From Molossus alvarezi (lineage: Eukaryota; Chordata; Mammalia; Chiroptera; Molossidae): DNA of 64,000 nt. Numbering within the stretch: position 1 is the stretch's first letter; every line of letters starts with the position of its first letter. The notes under the pieces are model-generated. The model did no database searches and had not been told where the DNA came from. It saw only the letters and a program-made list of their open reading frames with translations. Location of the stretch: NCBI GenBank assembly GCA_037176705.1, contig CM073895.1, forward strand, positions 2,480,001-2,544,000. Direction: 5' to 3'. Shown piece by piece: positions 47,213 through 57,378 of the stretch. The position numbers and the translations under genes are program-made.

Positions 47213-47344
47213 GCGTACGCAATGATGCTCTCCCTGTCCGAAGACACGCCTCTGCACACCTCCCAGAGCCCCCTGGACGCTTGGTTGGACATCCCAGGAG
47301 CCACGCCCGAGTCCGGAGCCTTCAACCCCATCAACCACCTCTGA
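47213..47344 (+). CDS. PRDM16: PRDM16 terminal coding exon 17 with stop
   Basis: 132 nt including TGA at 47342-47344. It encodes AYAMMLSLSEDTPLHTSQSP then LDAWLDIPGATPESGAFNPI and NHL. The ends match human (AYAMMLSLSEDTPLHT and GAFHPINHL) and the middle is diverged, one residue shorter. The conserved C-terminal PINHL supports this stop being the true end of PRDM16. Confidence 0.97.
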   Translation, partial: AYAMMLSLSEDTPLHTSQSPLDAWLDIPGATPESGAFNPINHL

Positions 47345-48641
47345 CCGGCCCGGGGGGCACTGGGGTCCATGCGTCCCGACAGAAATCCCAGCTGCGGAAG
47401 GTGGAGGCGAGGGCCTCGGGGAGCCCGCGCGGCCTGGGGCCAAGGAGACCCCCCCCTGTTGCCTGCATTTGACCACTCTTCGGTGTCTGTCCCCCTGCCC
47501 TGGTCACACGCGACCTCCCCAGTGAACACTCGGGAACCGAAGTCCTGAAGTAGTCGTTGCATCCACGTCCCTGAGACACGGTCTCGAGAGCACCGTCTGG
47601 GCGCGGCACAGCGCGGGGCCGTGGCTGCGGCTCTCGGGGGGCCTCGGGCACGGAGGAGAAGGACAGACACGGGTGTGCTCTGACCAGGGAGGTGGCCCGA
47701 GCGATTTTATAGTGCAAATCACGAGAAGAACCCTTTTGGTAACCTATTGACGACAGAGTCTATTTAAGCATGTGGTTTTAATAAGAGACAGTATTTTTAA
47801 AAAAAAGAAAAAGAAAAAAAATTGAAAAAGGACTCGCAAATTGTTTTTTTAAAAGTAATTTTGCATTGCTTCGAAATCCGAGCTGATTTGCAGAGCTGAG
47901 CCCGCCTGGGGACCTGCACCGTGGCGGGTGTGGCCTTTATACTGTAGATGACGGAGACGTTTTCTATCCCCGACCCCGTTCGTGAAGTCACCTGGTTCTG
48001 CGGCCGAGGCCCGGACCCGGGCCCCTCCTGTGAGCCATTCCAGACTGTACTGCGGATCCGTAGGGGTGGTGTCCTGGGCCGCCCGAGGCTGGGACCGGGA
48101 CTCGTGCCTGTCATTGTGTGACATGTGATTCGTGCCCGAGGCCCGCAAGTGCGCCTCCCGAGACCCCCCCAATTATATGGGAAGGTCAGAGAGGAGGTCT
48201 GGGCAGCTTCTGTTCCTCCCCCGGTCTGTCCTCGGCCACCCCTGGGCCAGCCCCCCACTGCTCTTCCGAAGGTCTGCAGCCCCCACCTCACCTGCCCGTC
48301 AGACGGACAAGGGGAGGAGGCGGGCACACCCGTGGCAGCTTGGGGGACGTTCCCAGCTCCCCTGCGCAGGCGGCCAGGCCCCGCGCGCGCCGGAGACCGG
48401 GGGGCCAGGACAGAGCTGCACTCCCGTTCTCGCGTGGGTTCTTGGCAGGCGGGACCCGGCTCTAGAACCGAAAGACGTCCGGACAGGACCTGGGGACCTG
48501 CAGCCAAGACAGTGTCCCCCGTGGGGCCAGCGCCTCCCTCCCTGGGGACCAGTCTACTCCCCCACTCCTGGGCTTTAAATTATTCCCATAGGGGCCAAGT
48601 TCAAATAATAATTTTTTTCGCTGATGGAATTTACCTTAATC

Positions 48642-48649
48642 TGTATATA
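48642..48649 (+). promoter_or_regulatory. Pumilio response element (UGUAUAUA) in 3' UTR
   Basis: TGTATATA is an exact match to the UGUANAUA consensus bound by PUM1 and PUM2, which promote mRNA decay or translational repression. It lies in the AT-rich 3' UTR block. Confidence 0.55.
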
Positions 48650-48767
48650 ACTTGTAATTTTTTTTTCTAATTTGTTTCTTTTCTTATTTTATTTCTTCCT
48701 TAACAGTATTTTGGGCATCAGACATTCTTATTGTGAAGAAATAATGTTAATATAAGTATCCAGTGAG

Positions 48768-48775
48768 GGACCAAA
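48768..48775 (+). promoter_or_regulatory. miR-133 8-mer seed site in 3' UTR
   Basis: GGACCAAA pairs with nucleotides 2-8 of miR-133 plus an A opposite position 1, a full 8-mer site. miR-133 is an established repressor of Prdm16 in brown adipocyte and muscle satellite-cell fate choice, so its presence at the orthologous 3' UTR is expected and supports the UTR call. Confidence 0.75.
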
Positions 48776-50794
48776 ACCCTGGAATAAGGTTGTGTGTCGT
48801 GTGACCAAGAACCAGGGAATGGGGCGGTTTTCAATGTGCCAAATACCCCGCGTCCCCCACGAATTCTGCCGCCACAGCCGTCCGTTCCAGACAATCATGT
48901 TTTCTGTTAAATTTGCGTTTCAGTCACAATTGCATTTGAGACAAGTGTTCTATTTATTTCTTTTACTGTTCGGAAGCAAAAAGAGGAAAGAGTTGTCCCG
49001 AGAGAGAGGGGAAAACCGCCCGAGCTGCCCTTAAACACGTGTGGATGCGAACGGTGTGGGGCGTGGCCCACGGCGTCGCGGCCTTGGCGCTGGTCCCCGG
49101 GTGGCGGGAAGTGTCCCCGCGCACGCAGCATGGCCGCTCTGGGCCAGACAGCCGTCTGTGGCGTGGGTGTCGGGGGTCCAGCTTCGCCCCGGAGACCCTC
49201 GGTGGGGAGGGCCCTGAGGGGGCCACCAGCCTGCGGGTCCCTGCGGCTTCACCCTTTCTCAAATCCACACGAGGTCACAAGACAGATCCGCCCCGGCGTG
49301 TGCTGAGGCCACTTACCCACATGCGCAGGCCCGAAAGTGGCCGCTGGGGGCCGCCGCGAGGAGCTGACCGTGTCCTCGGCCGCAAGGACTTGCAAACGCA
49401 ACCGCTCACACCCCTGCCCCAGCATCGGCGACCGCCCCTGGGCCAGAACGGCCAGGCGTGGCGAGGAGTCTCCACCGGCCCCTCGATCTGGGTGGGATCC
49501 CCTTGAAAAGTCAGCCTCCGATGGAAACGCCCCGTTTCTGTACACCCGAATTATATGATTTCTTCTGCTAACGAATCAGGCGTGTCTTTATTTGCGATGA
49601 GTCCGTCTGCATCGGGCAGTTTGGACTGGCGGGCGCCTGAGTGCCTGTGCTCGGCCGTCTCGGGGCACACGGCTGCCCTCGCTCTGCGCCCCTGGTTCCC
49701 CCCCACTGCCCTCCTCGCACATGTTATAAGGCCGGTGTTTTGTCCCCTGAAAAGGAGGAGAGCAAGGCCCCTTACCCTGACCGTTCAGTCCTCCGGCCCG
49801 AGCACTTGGCAGATTTGGGGGTCTGTCCTTGGACCCCCAGACAGAGCACTTATTTCTCCAGCCTGGTGCATCCACGGAGCATTGCCTCAAAGCCCGGCGT
49901 GTCCTGGACCACGTGGGCCCGTCTCTGTCCTCCGTGGCCCCGGGCTCCAGCACCAGCCCGCTCAGGCCCCGCATCTCTGAGGCGCCGCCAGCCTGCGTCC
50001 CGAGATCCCTGGGGCCTGGGGAACCTGGCCGAGCCCACAGTCCCGAGACCCCGGCCTCCAAGCACCAATGGGCGGGGCGGCTAGCCGGCTGGACGCGGGG
50101 CCTCCGCTTCCCTCATGAGGACCCTTGTCACTCATTCCCAAGTGGAAGTTCAGAGGGGGGCCTCCTCGCCTCCCCTCCGCTGTCCCTTAGACCCCGGCCC
50201 CCCGTGGCCGAAAACCTCGCCCCTGCTGCACTCCTTCCGGGACCAGGGGGCAGCCAGACCCTTCAAGAGTGGGACCCAGAGGCCCCAGATGGAAACCAGG
50301 GGGGGGGGGTTTCTCTGGCCGGTCTGGCACCCTGGAGCGTGGGTCTGTGGACCAGATGAGTCTCAGCAACAGCCCAGCCGTGTGACCTTCCCGTACAGGG
50401 CCCAGAGCTCCGCCAGTCCGTCCGGACCTGACTGGCTCCGACACCCAGAGCCCTCGGCCTCCTCGCTGCCCCCTCCGCGAACGTTTGCAAAGCACTCCCC
50501 GAAACACCTGTCACGCCCCTTAGCCTCCAAGCACTGGATCGTGGTCCCTGCCCCCGTCCCCATCCCCCCACCCCCGCCCACGTGACTAAAATCTACTGAT
50601 CTGTGTTCACTGTGCTGTCCCGAGGGAGGGGAGGGGGCAGCGTCACCCACAGCGCACCCTGCCCGGCCGCCAGGGGACGGACGGGAGGCCGGGCACCTCC
50701 TGTGCCCGCCGGGGCTCGACATAGCCGCTCTGGTCAGGGGAGGTCAGCCGGGAATCGAAAGCCATGCAACTGTGTCTCTGTAGCCACAAGCGAT

Positions 50795-50801
50795 ACTGTG
50801 A
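50795..50801 (+). promoter_or_regulatory. Possible miR-27 7-mer site in 3' UTR
   Basis: ACTGTGA pairs with miR-27 nucleotides 2-8; the base that follows is C, so this is a 7-mer-m8 and not an 8-mer. miR-27 has been reported to target Prdm16, but a single 7-mer is common by chance. Confidence 0.3.
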
Positions 50802-51539
50802 CGAACACTTTCTTGTGTTGCTCCTCTTCTCCCCCGTTCCGGTTCCTGTCGCGTTTTTCTGTCCCCGTGCGGAGCACCACAGAGAGAGAAAATGAAAAGG
50901 CAGCTTCAGTGTCCAAATCCACAATCCCTTGTGAACAAAGCGATGGAGAAGGGTCCCTCGGGTGCGGTTCATGAGGTCTCTGGCCCCTCCGGGGGGCCAA
51001 GCCGCGCGTGTGCCGGGAAGGGCGCACGCAGGTGCCTCCGTGCCGTCCTCTGCCCCCGGGACCTGCCAGGTTTGCTTTCCTGTGCGTTTCGTTGGGTGTT
51101 TTCCTTCCGGGCTGCGTGCGGTTGAGCAAGCAATGCTATGTCTGGTTCTCATATGCTGTCTGCGGGGGAAACCGTTCAGCAGGAGGCTGGTCTGTCCACG
51201 TCCCTGGTTGTAAATCGCTGTCAGCAGTAAACTGTGCATGACTGGTATTCAGCGGTCCTTCTCTGTCCCATCGGGACGCTTTCCGGAGAGGGGATCCCGT
51301 GGGTGCTTCCTCCCCGCGCTGGGGTCTGCGGGTCCGGGTCCGCTCCGGGGCGCCGTGGGGAGGACGCTCTGCAGGTTTTGTGTCGATGCTTGTGATAGAG
51401 ACAGAAGTCCCGGTAGAGCAGTTCTTTCGCGATGCAGCCTGGGCGAGGCGGGTTCTGAGGCTAACGCTGTAGAATAGGACTGTATACCAAATGTAATCTT
51501 CCCGATGCTACAATGAATTTATACATGAGATTGATATGC

Positions 51540-51545
51540 AATAAA
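51540..51545 (+). terminator. PRDM16: PRDM16 polyadenylation signal AATAAA
   Basis: Canonical AATAAA in ATATGCAATAAATCTGTGTG, with GT- and T-rich sequence just downstream (CTGTGTGCTTTTC). Cleavage is expected 10-30 nt further on, near 51560. GC-rich minisatellites begin about 160 bp later, as expected beyond a transcript end. Confidence 0.85.
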
Positions 51546-51717
51546 TCTGTGTGCTTTTCTAACCGCTGTGCTGGAGAACTTCCCTGCGGGAGAGCAGAGG
51601 CAGGGGAGGCCTCGGGGGGTGGGGCCGGCGACAGGTTCACCAGGCTTCCCTGGGAGCCCTGGGTACACCAGGCCCGGGAGGGCACCAACGACCCCGCACA
51701 GCCCTACACTGAGAATG

Positions 51718-52100
51718 GTGGCCTCCAGGTGCAACCATCTCCAGGTGAGGCAGCCTCCAGGTGCATCTACTTCCAGGCATAGTGGCCTCCAGGTGTGTCC
51801 TCCAGGTGTTCTGGCCCCCAGGTGTGACCATCTCCAGGTGAGGCAGCCTCCAGGTGCATCTACTTCCAGGCATAGTGGCCTCCAGGTGTGTCCTCCAGGT
51901 GTTCTGGCCTCCAGGTGTGACCATCTCCAGGTGAGGCAGCCTCCAGGTGCATCTACTTCCAGGCACAGTGGCCTGCAGGTGCGTCGTCCAGGTGTGTGGC
52001 CTGCAGGTGTGTCGTCCAAGTGTGTGGCCTGCAGGTGTGCTGTCCAGGTGTGTGGCCTGCAGGTGTGTCGTCCAGGTGTGTGGCCTGCAGGTGTGTCTTT
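51718..52100. repeat. 93-bp higher-order minisatellite rich in CCAGGTG
   Basis: A 93-bp unit is visible from the recurring ACCATCTCCAGGTGAGGCAG at 51734, 51827 and 51920. Each unit is a mosaic of shorter CTCCAGGTG blocks. From about 51970 a simpler unit (GTGTGGCCTGCAGGTGTGTC) takes over. Because 93 is a multiple of three, long open frames run through it on both strands. Every block contains CAGGTG. Confidence 0.93.
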
Positions 52101-52705
52101 CTCTTGGTGACACAGCGTTCCCTTCCAGAACCAGCCCCTTCCTTAGGGTGGACGTCTCCACTGGCCAGCTCTCCCCACAGGCCAGCCCCTCACACTGCCC
52201 CCCACCAGGCCTGGGCCTGAATCACAGGCGATGGACAGATGAACAGCTGGACAGGGGTTGAGAAAATGCCCAGGGCTGCAGGGGGGCAGGCCCAGCTTCC
52301 CCCAGGGCCCCCTCCTCCTGAGCACCCGGGCATTCCTTTTTGAGGCCCACCTGCCCCCACAGGAACTGGGCCCCCAGCAATTCAGCTCTGACTACAGGCC
52401 TTGAATAGTCCAACCACCAAAGACAGATGATGGGCCCTGCTCAGAATCCACCTGCAGGGAGTTCTCCAAGCCCTGCCACCCACACAGTCTCCACTCAGCT
52501 TCTAGCACAGAGGCTACCAGGTGTCACCGGGGAGGCCCTTAGGCCGGCAGCCCATGAGGCCAGCTTTGCCTGCCACCTACAACTAGCTTCACCCCTTCCA
52601 GGGTTCCCAAGTTTCTCCTGGGCTCCTCCCTGCCACCTCCTGCCTGCCCATCCCCCGCCTCTGCAGCTGTGCCCCTGTCTCCTCAAAAGTTGGACATGTG
52701 CAGGG

Positions 52706-53240
52706 TCATGCTGACACACCTGGAGGGGGACACACCTGGAGGGGGACACAACTAGAGGGGGACACACCTGGAGGGGGACACCTGGAGGGGGACACACCTG
52801 GAGGGGGACACACCTGGAGGGGGACACCTGGAGGGGGACACCTGGAGGGGGACACAACTAGAGGGGGACACACCTGGAGGGGGACACACCTGGAGGGGGA
52901 CACCTGGAGGGGGACACAACTGGAGGGGGACACACCTGGAGGGGGACACACCTGGAGGGGGACACCTGGAGGGGGACACACCTGGAGGAGGACACACCTG
53001 GAAGGGGACACACCTGGAGGGGGACACACCTGGAGGAGGACACACCTGGAGGGGGACACACTTGGAGGGGGACACACCTGGAGGGGGACACACCTGGAGG
53101 AGGACACACCTGGAAGGGGACACACCTGGAGGGGGTCACACCTGGAGGGGGACACACCTGGAGGAGGACACACCTGGAGGGGGACACACCTGGAGGAGGA
53201 CACACCTGGAGGGGGACAGCTGGAGGGGTCACATCTGGAA
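52706..53240. repeat. 14/16-bp minisatellite, unit CCTGGAGGGGGACACA
   Basis: About 34 units of CCTGGAGGGGGACACA, with a shorter 14-bp form lacking one CA and variants AACTAGAGG, GGAGGAGGACAC and GGAAGGGGAC. Most junctions contain CACCTG, the reverse complement of CAGGTG. G-rich strand is the + strand. Confidence 0.95.
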
Positions 53241-53847
53241 GAGATATACCTGGAGCACCCTGGCTGGGGGTTTTGGGTGGTGGGGCCCACCCCTCACCTA
53301 CAGCTTCCCCAAAGAACCACTGTGGCCTTCTCGCTTCTCCGAGTGGCACCCCGTAGGAGACCCCAGCGTCATCTCTTTTTATGGGCCCGACGCCTGCTCA
53401 TCATCACAGTCACCATTGCTGACCTGCTGACCACTCCCACAGGTAACTTCCCACCTGCCCGAACCCCCCACCCCTTGACCTCCTCTCCCCCCACAAAGCT
53501 CCTGACCCCCTTTTGTACGCCGCCCACTCAAGCCACAGGAGACAGGGCCCCCCTTCCCGGGCTCACGACAGAGCCGGCCCTCCCAGGTCGCTCCGGTCCA
53601 CACTGAGGTGAGGTGGGCAGCGCCCCCCACAGCCAGGGTCGGTCTGACGCAGCAGCCACGCACGACAGGTGGCGGTGGCCTCCCTGTCCCTGGTGTGCAA
53701 GGGCAGCGTCTCCACGCGCAGGGGAGCAGCACGCTGCCCGCACAGGCTGGGCCCTACGTCTTTCCGTGCGCCCTGGCAGGCAGGGAGGGACATGCTACAG
53801 CACCCCCTCCTGGTTGGCTCTGGGGTCCAGAGCCGCCCCCACAGACC

Positions 53848-54900
53848 CCCTCCTCAGGTGAGGACACACAGGGACCCCCACAGAACCCCTCCTCAGGTGA
53901 GGACATGCAGGGACCCCCACAGAACCCCCTCCTCAGGTGAGGACACGCAGGGACCCCCACAGAACCCCTCCTCAGGTGAGGACATGCAGGGACCCCCACA
54001 GAACCCCCTCCTCAGGTGAGGACATGCAGGGACCCCCACAGAACCCCTCCTCAGGTGAGGACACGCAGGGACCCCCACAGAACCCCTCCTCAGGTGAGGA
54101 CATGCAGGGACCCCCACAGAACCCCCTCCTCAGGTGAGGACACACAGGGACCCCCACAGAACCCCTCCTCAGGTGAGGACACGCAGGGACCCCCACAGAC
54201 CCCCCTCCTCAGGTGAGGACACGCAGGGACCCCCACAGAACCCCCTCCTCAGGTGAGGACACGCAGGGACCCCCCACAGAACCCCTCCTCAGGTGAGGAC
54301 ACGCAGGGACCCCCACAGACCCCCTCCTCAGGTGAGGACACGCAGGGGCCCCCACAGACCCCCCTCCTCAGGTGAGGACACGCAGAGCCCCACAGACCCC
54401 CCTCCTCAGGTGAGGACACGCAGGGACCCCCACAGACCCCCCTCCTCAGGTGAGGACACGCAGGGACCCCCACAGAACCCCTCCTCAGGTGAGGACACGC
54501 AGGGACCCCCACAGAACCCCTCCTCAGGTGAGGACACGCAGGGACCCCCACAGAACCCCTCCTCAGGTGAGGACACGCAGGAACCCCCACAGACCCCCTC
54601 CTCAGGTGAGGACACGCAGGGGCCCCCACAGACCCCCCTCCTCAGGTGAGGACACGCAGAGCCCCACAGACCCTCCTCCTCAGGTGAGGACACGCAGGGG
54701 CCCCCACAGAACCCCTCCTCAGGTGAGGACACGCAGAGCCCCACAGACCCTCCTCCTCAGGTGAGGACACGCAGGGACCCCCACAGTCCCCCCTCCTCAG
54801 GTGAGGACACGCAGGGACCCCCACAGTCCCCCCTCCTCAGGTGAGGACACGCAGGGGCCCCCACAGACACCCCCCTCAGGTGAGGACACGCAGGGGCCCG
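53848..54900. repeat. 39/40-bp minisatellite, 27 copies
   Basis: Twenty-seven copies, each with CTCAGGTGAGGAC followed by ACGCAGGGACCCCCACAGAA and CCCCTCCT. Equivalent CAGGTG points begin 53855, 53894, 53934, 53973 and continue to 54877. Units alternate mainly between 39 and 40 bp, with occasional 38-bp units. Copies are very similar, so the array is young or homogenised. Repeat open frames in all phases are artefacts. Confidence 0.96.
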
Positions 54901-55237
54901 GAACCTCTGTTCTCTGAGTCAGAAAGTGTCACCCACCCTGGATTGGGGCTGCAAGGAGGAGGGTGTCCTGATGGACCCCCGTCCCCAAAGCCTGGCTTGG
55001 ACACACTGGGCAGGGCGGCATGAATGGATGGGTGGTTTTCTATGACACCCTCACTCAGCATTGATTCTGGGGGCTCCAGTGCCTCCAAAGGGGGCTGGCC
55101 ATGCTCTAACAGAGGTAATGGGGCTGAGGCCTGGGGTCCCCCAAACAGCAGCTCCCGGGAGCCACCCAAGGCCAGAAACAGAAGTTGACTTGGAATAAGA
55201 TCCCTGGGCCCAAATCTGGGTGCCGGGTCTTTTTATC

Positions 55238-55251
55238 AAAGTGTGTCTTCC
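55238..55251. repeat. Left target-site duplication of the 55.25-kb SINE
   Basis: AAAGTGTGTCTTCC, paired with AAAGTGTGTTTTCC at 55468-55481; 13 of 14 bases match. Confidence 0.85.
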
Positions 55252-55467
55252 CGGTGGCCGGCCGGTGTGGCTCAGTGGCTGAGCGTCGACCCAGCACCAA
55301 GAGGTCGCCGGTTCGATTCCCATCAGGGCACCTGCCCAGGGTGTGGGCCCGATCCCCAGTGGGGGGCGTGCACCAGGCGGCCAGTCCATGTTCTCTCTCA
55401 TCGATGTTTCTCTCTCTCTCCCTCTCCCTTCCCCTCTCTCTCAAAAAAAAAATCAATAAAGAAAAAA
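55252..55467 (+). mobile_element. Bat tRNA-derived SINE (Ves-like), full length
   Basis: The tRNA-like head begins GCCGGTGTGGCTCAGTGGCT. A Pol III A box lies at 55268-55279 (TGGCTCAGTGGC) and a B box at 55310-55320 (GGTTCGATTCC). A body with CATCGATGTTTC and TC-rich runs follows, and the element ends with an A-rich tail with AATCAATAAAGAAAAAAAAA. A 14-bp target-site duplication with one mismatch flanks it. Both Pol III boxes look intact. This element is the main evidence that the DNA is from a bat. Confidence 0.93.
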
Positions 55468-55481
55468 AAAGTGTGTTTTCC
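55468..55481. repeat. Right target-site duplication of the 55.25-kb SINE
   Basis: AAAGTGTGTTTTCC, the partner of the copy at 55238-55251. Confidence 0.85.
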
Positions 55482-56328
55482 TGGGGTAGGCTTGGTTGGG
55501 GAAGTGGTTGAGTATTTCGGGTCATTTTCTCCCCTGTCACTGACAAGCGCTGGTGAGACCTTTCGCCCCTCTGGCCCGAGGCGGGTCTGCCTGGAGGCAA
55601 CAGCCCCCAGCGCCACCATTTCCATCCTCGGGGGGCTCTGTGACTCGGAACCAGTGAATGGCCCTGCCTGCGGGGTCCTCCGAAGGATTGGGGACAGTCT
55701 CCACCACGCCCACCACGGCCCTCGGACCCCCCAGCACTGGGGCTCCATCCAGGGGAGCCTCCCATCCTTGTCCGGCCTGGCCCTTCCCCCTCGTCAGCCC
55801 GCGGGGAGAGTGCGGGCGGCTGATAATAGCCCGTTGTCTCGGGGGAGGGTTGTCTCGGGGGAGGGCCTCGCACCCACACTGCTGACAGGGGCCTTTGTCT
55901 CTCTCTGGAGGCTCCTCGCATGAAGGGCGCAGGGAAAGGCTCCATTTTGGAAACGGAAACACCAACGGGAGCAAAATGGGTCAGTGGGGAGTCTGTTTGC
56001 TGGGAAAAGAGATGCTTTTGAACTGGCCCGCAGATTCCTTTGGGGCCCAGGGAGCCTTCTGGTTATTTGCAGAGAAGCTATTTTGAGATCCGTGAGCCTT
56101 ATTTCTCATGGTGGCAGACGTCTCCCAAAAACTGAGATGTGTCCTCGGGCGGGGCAAAAGGGCCCGACCCGGGCCGGCTCTCACGGGGCAGAGGGACCGC
56201 AGAGAGGTGTCCAGCGGCACACCTCTGCTCCAGGTGCGGCCGGGTGGTCTGGGGTGTGAGGTGTCCTCCAGCCAGGAGCCTGGATTTCACCCCCAGAAAA
56301 GAAAGTGCTCCGAGCCGCACTCATCCCG

Positions 56329-56342
56329 CCAGGAGGGGGCAG
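56329..56342 (+). promoter_or_regulatory. CTCF-like core with one mismatch
   Basis: CCAGGAGGGGGCAG matches the CTCF core CCASYAGRKGGCRS except at the fifth position. It lies 4.8 kb beyond the PRDM16 polyadenylation site, a plausible place for a boundary. Confidence 0.3.
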
Positions 56343-57187
56343 TGCACGCTGGAGTCCTGGGGCAGAGGAGGGTGGCACCTCCAGAGGCCCCTGAGGGAGG
56401 GAGCGGCCCTTCTATCTTGGGACCCAGCGGCGGCCTGGCCACCAGGAGGCTGTTAGAGCTGGTCCCCAGCGACAGTCAGCTTCTAAATGCAGGGAGCTGA
56501 AGACATCCGTCCGCACCAGGGCGGCAGGAGCACGAGGCTGGGGCTCAGCCGGGGGCCAGCTAGGGGGGTGGGGGGCTCCCAGCCCTGCCTCACCCCAGGC
56601 ATTTGGGGTGGGCTCCCCTTGAACCCAGTGGGGAGCTTAGGAACACAGGTCTATTGACATGAGACCTAAAAGGGCAAGGAGCTCAGTGCAGACCAGCCGC
56701 GATGGCGGGGTGTAGGGACGACCCTGCCGTGGGTAAGACCGAATCCCCGGAAGCGAGGGAGGGGGCAGGGAATGGGGGAGAGGCTGGGGAGGGGCGGCTC
56801 TTCTCTGCAATGGTTCACAGATGCCTCGAGGTCATTTAAACGCACATTCAGGTAGTCTACCGAAGAGAGTTTCTTCTTCCTCTCCTAAAGACCTGGCCTT
56901 TTCTCACCTTCTCGAGTGGGGAGCAGGGACACCTCTGCCTTGGCCCAGGCTCGAGGAGAGAGTCACGGGTTCGCCAGCACTCGGTGTGACAGGTGCAGGT
57001 GCCCGTGGCCGGAGGAGGCACCCGCACCGAGACGTTTCCATCATTGTTGTGTGTTGGGTCGGGCCAAATGCTTTATCTGTAATTTTTCAGTGTTTATCTT
57101 GAAGTGACATGATTCCACGTTATGTAAAACCTCTGAATTTGACAACAGTGTATTTCTCTTCTCCTGTCTTTTGTGCTTTTTTTATTA

Positions 57188-57205
57188 CAGAGTATTTAAC
57201 TTTCT
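57188..57205. repeat. Left 18-bp target-site duplication of U2 pseudogene
   Basis: CAGAGTATTTAACTTTCT, identical to the copy at 57361-57378. Confidence 0.95.
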
Positions 57206-57360
57206 TGTTTGTTTTTTGAGTGGACGGAGCAAGCCCCTATTCCATCTCCCTGCTCCAAAAATCCATTTAATATATTGTCCTTGGATAGAGGACGTATCAG
57301 ATATTAAACTGATAAGAACAGATACTATACTTGATCTTAGCCAAGAGGCGGAGAAGCGAT
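57206..57360 (-). pseudogene. RNU2: U2 snRNA retropseudogene, 3'-truncated, with A-tail
   Basis: Read on the minus strand, 57360 down to 57218 corresponds to U2 snRNA nucleotides 1 to 143. It includes the conserved ATCGCTTCTC start, the branch-site recognition region (GTATAGTATCTGTTCTTATC) and the Sm-site region. I count about five differences from human U2 as remembered (U2 positions 11, 16, 33, 79 and 125). The last 45 or so nucleotides are missing. A 12-nt A-rich tail follows at 57206-57217, and an 18-bp perfect target-site duplication flanks the whole. These are the marks of LINE-1-mediated retrotransposition. No U2 promoter (DSE/PSE) should be present, so it is not expected to be expressed. 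Confidence 0.95.
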
Positions 57361-57378
57361 CAGAGTATTTAACTTTCT
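57361..57378. repeat. Right 18-bp target-site duplication of U2 pseudogene
   Basis: CAGAGTATTTAACTTTCT, abutting U2 nucleotide 1 at 57360; partner of 57188-57205. Confidence 0.95.

Larger units (their letters stand above)
47345..51560 (+). other. PRDM16: PRDM16 3' untranslated region
   Basis: About 4.2 kb from the stop codon to just past AATAAA at 51540, a length in keeping with the long human 3' UTR. Distinct parts: an A-rich stretch (47790-47840), an AT-rich and probably conserved block (48570-48980) with a Pumilio site and a miR-133 8-mer, GC-rich middle sequence, and a more AT-rich final 100 bp. A ten-G run lies near 50300. No competing gene is seen. Confidence 0.85.

Noticed and set aside
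52698..53606. 302-codon open frame in the 14/16-bp minisatellite
   Set aside because: Translation is pure repeat (LEGDTPGGGHTW type) and continues into unique sequence without any domain.
53848..54900. CRISPR array
   Set aside because: Units are contiguous 39/40-bp tandem repeats without unique spacers, in a mammalian genome.
57218..57360. Functional U2 snRNA gene
   Set aside because: 3' end missing, A-tail and target-site duplication present, so a retropseudogene.
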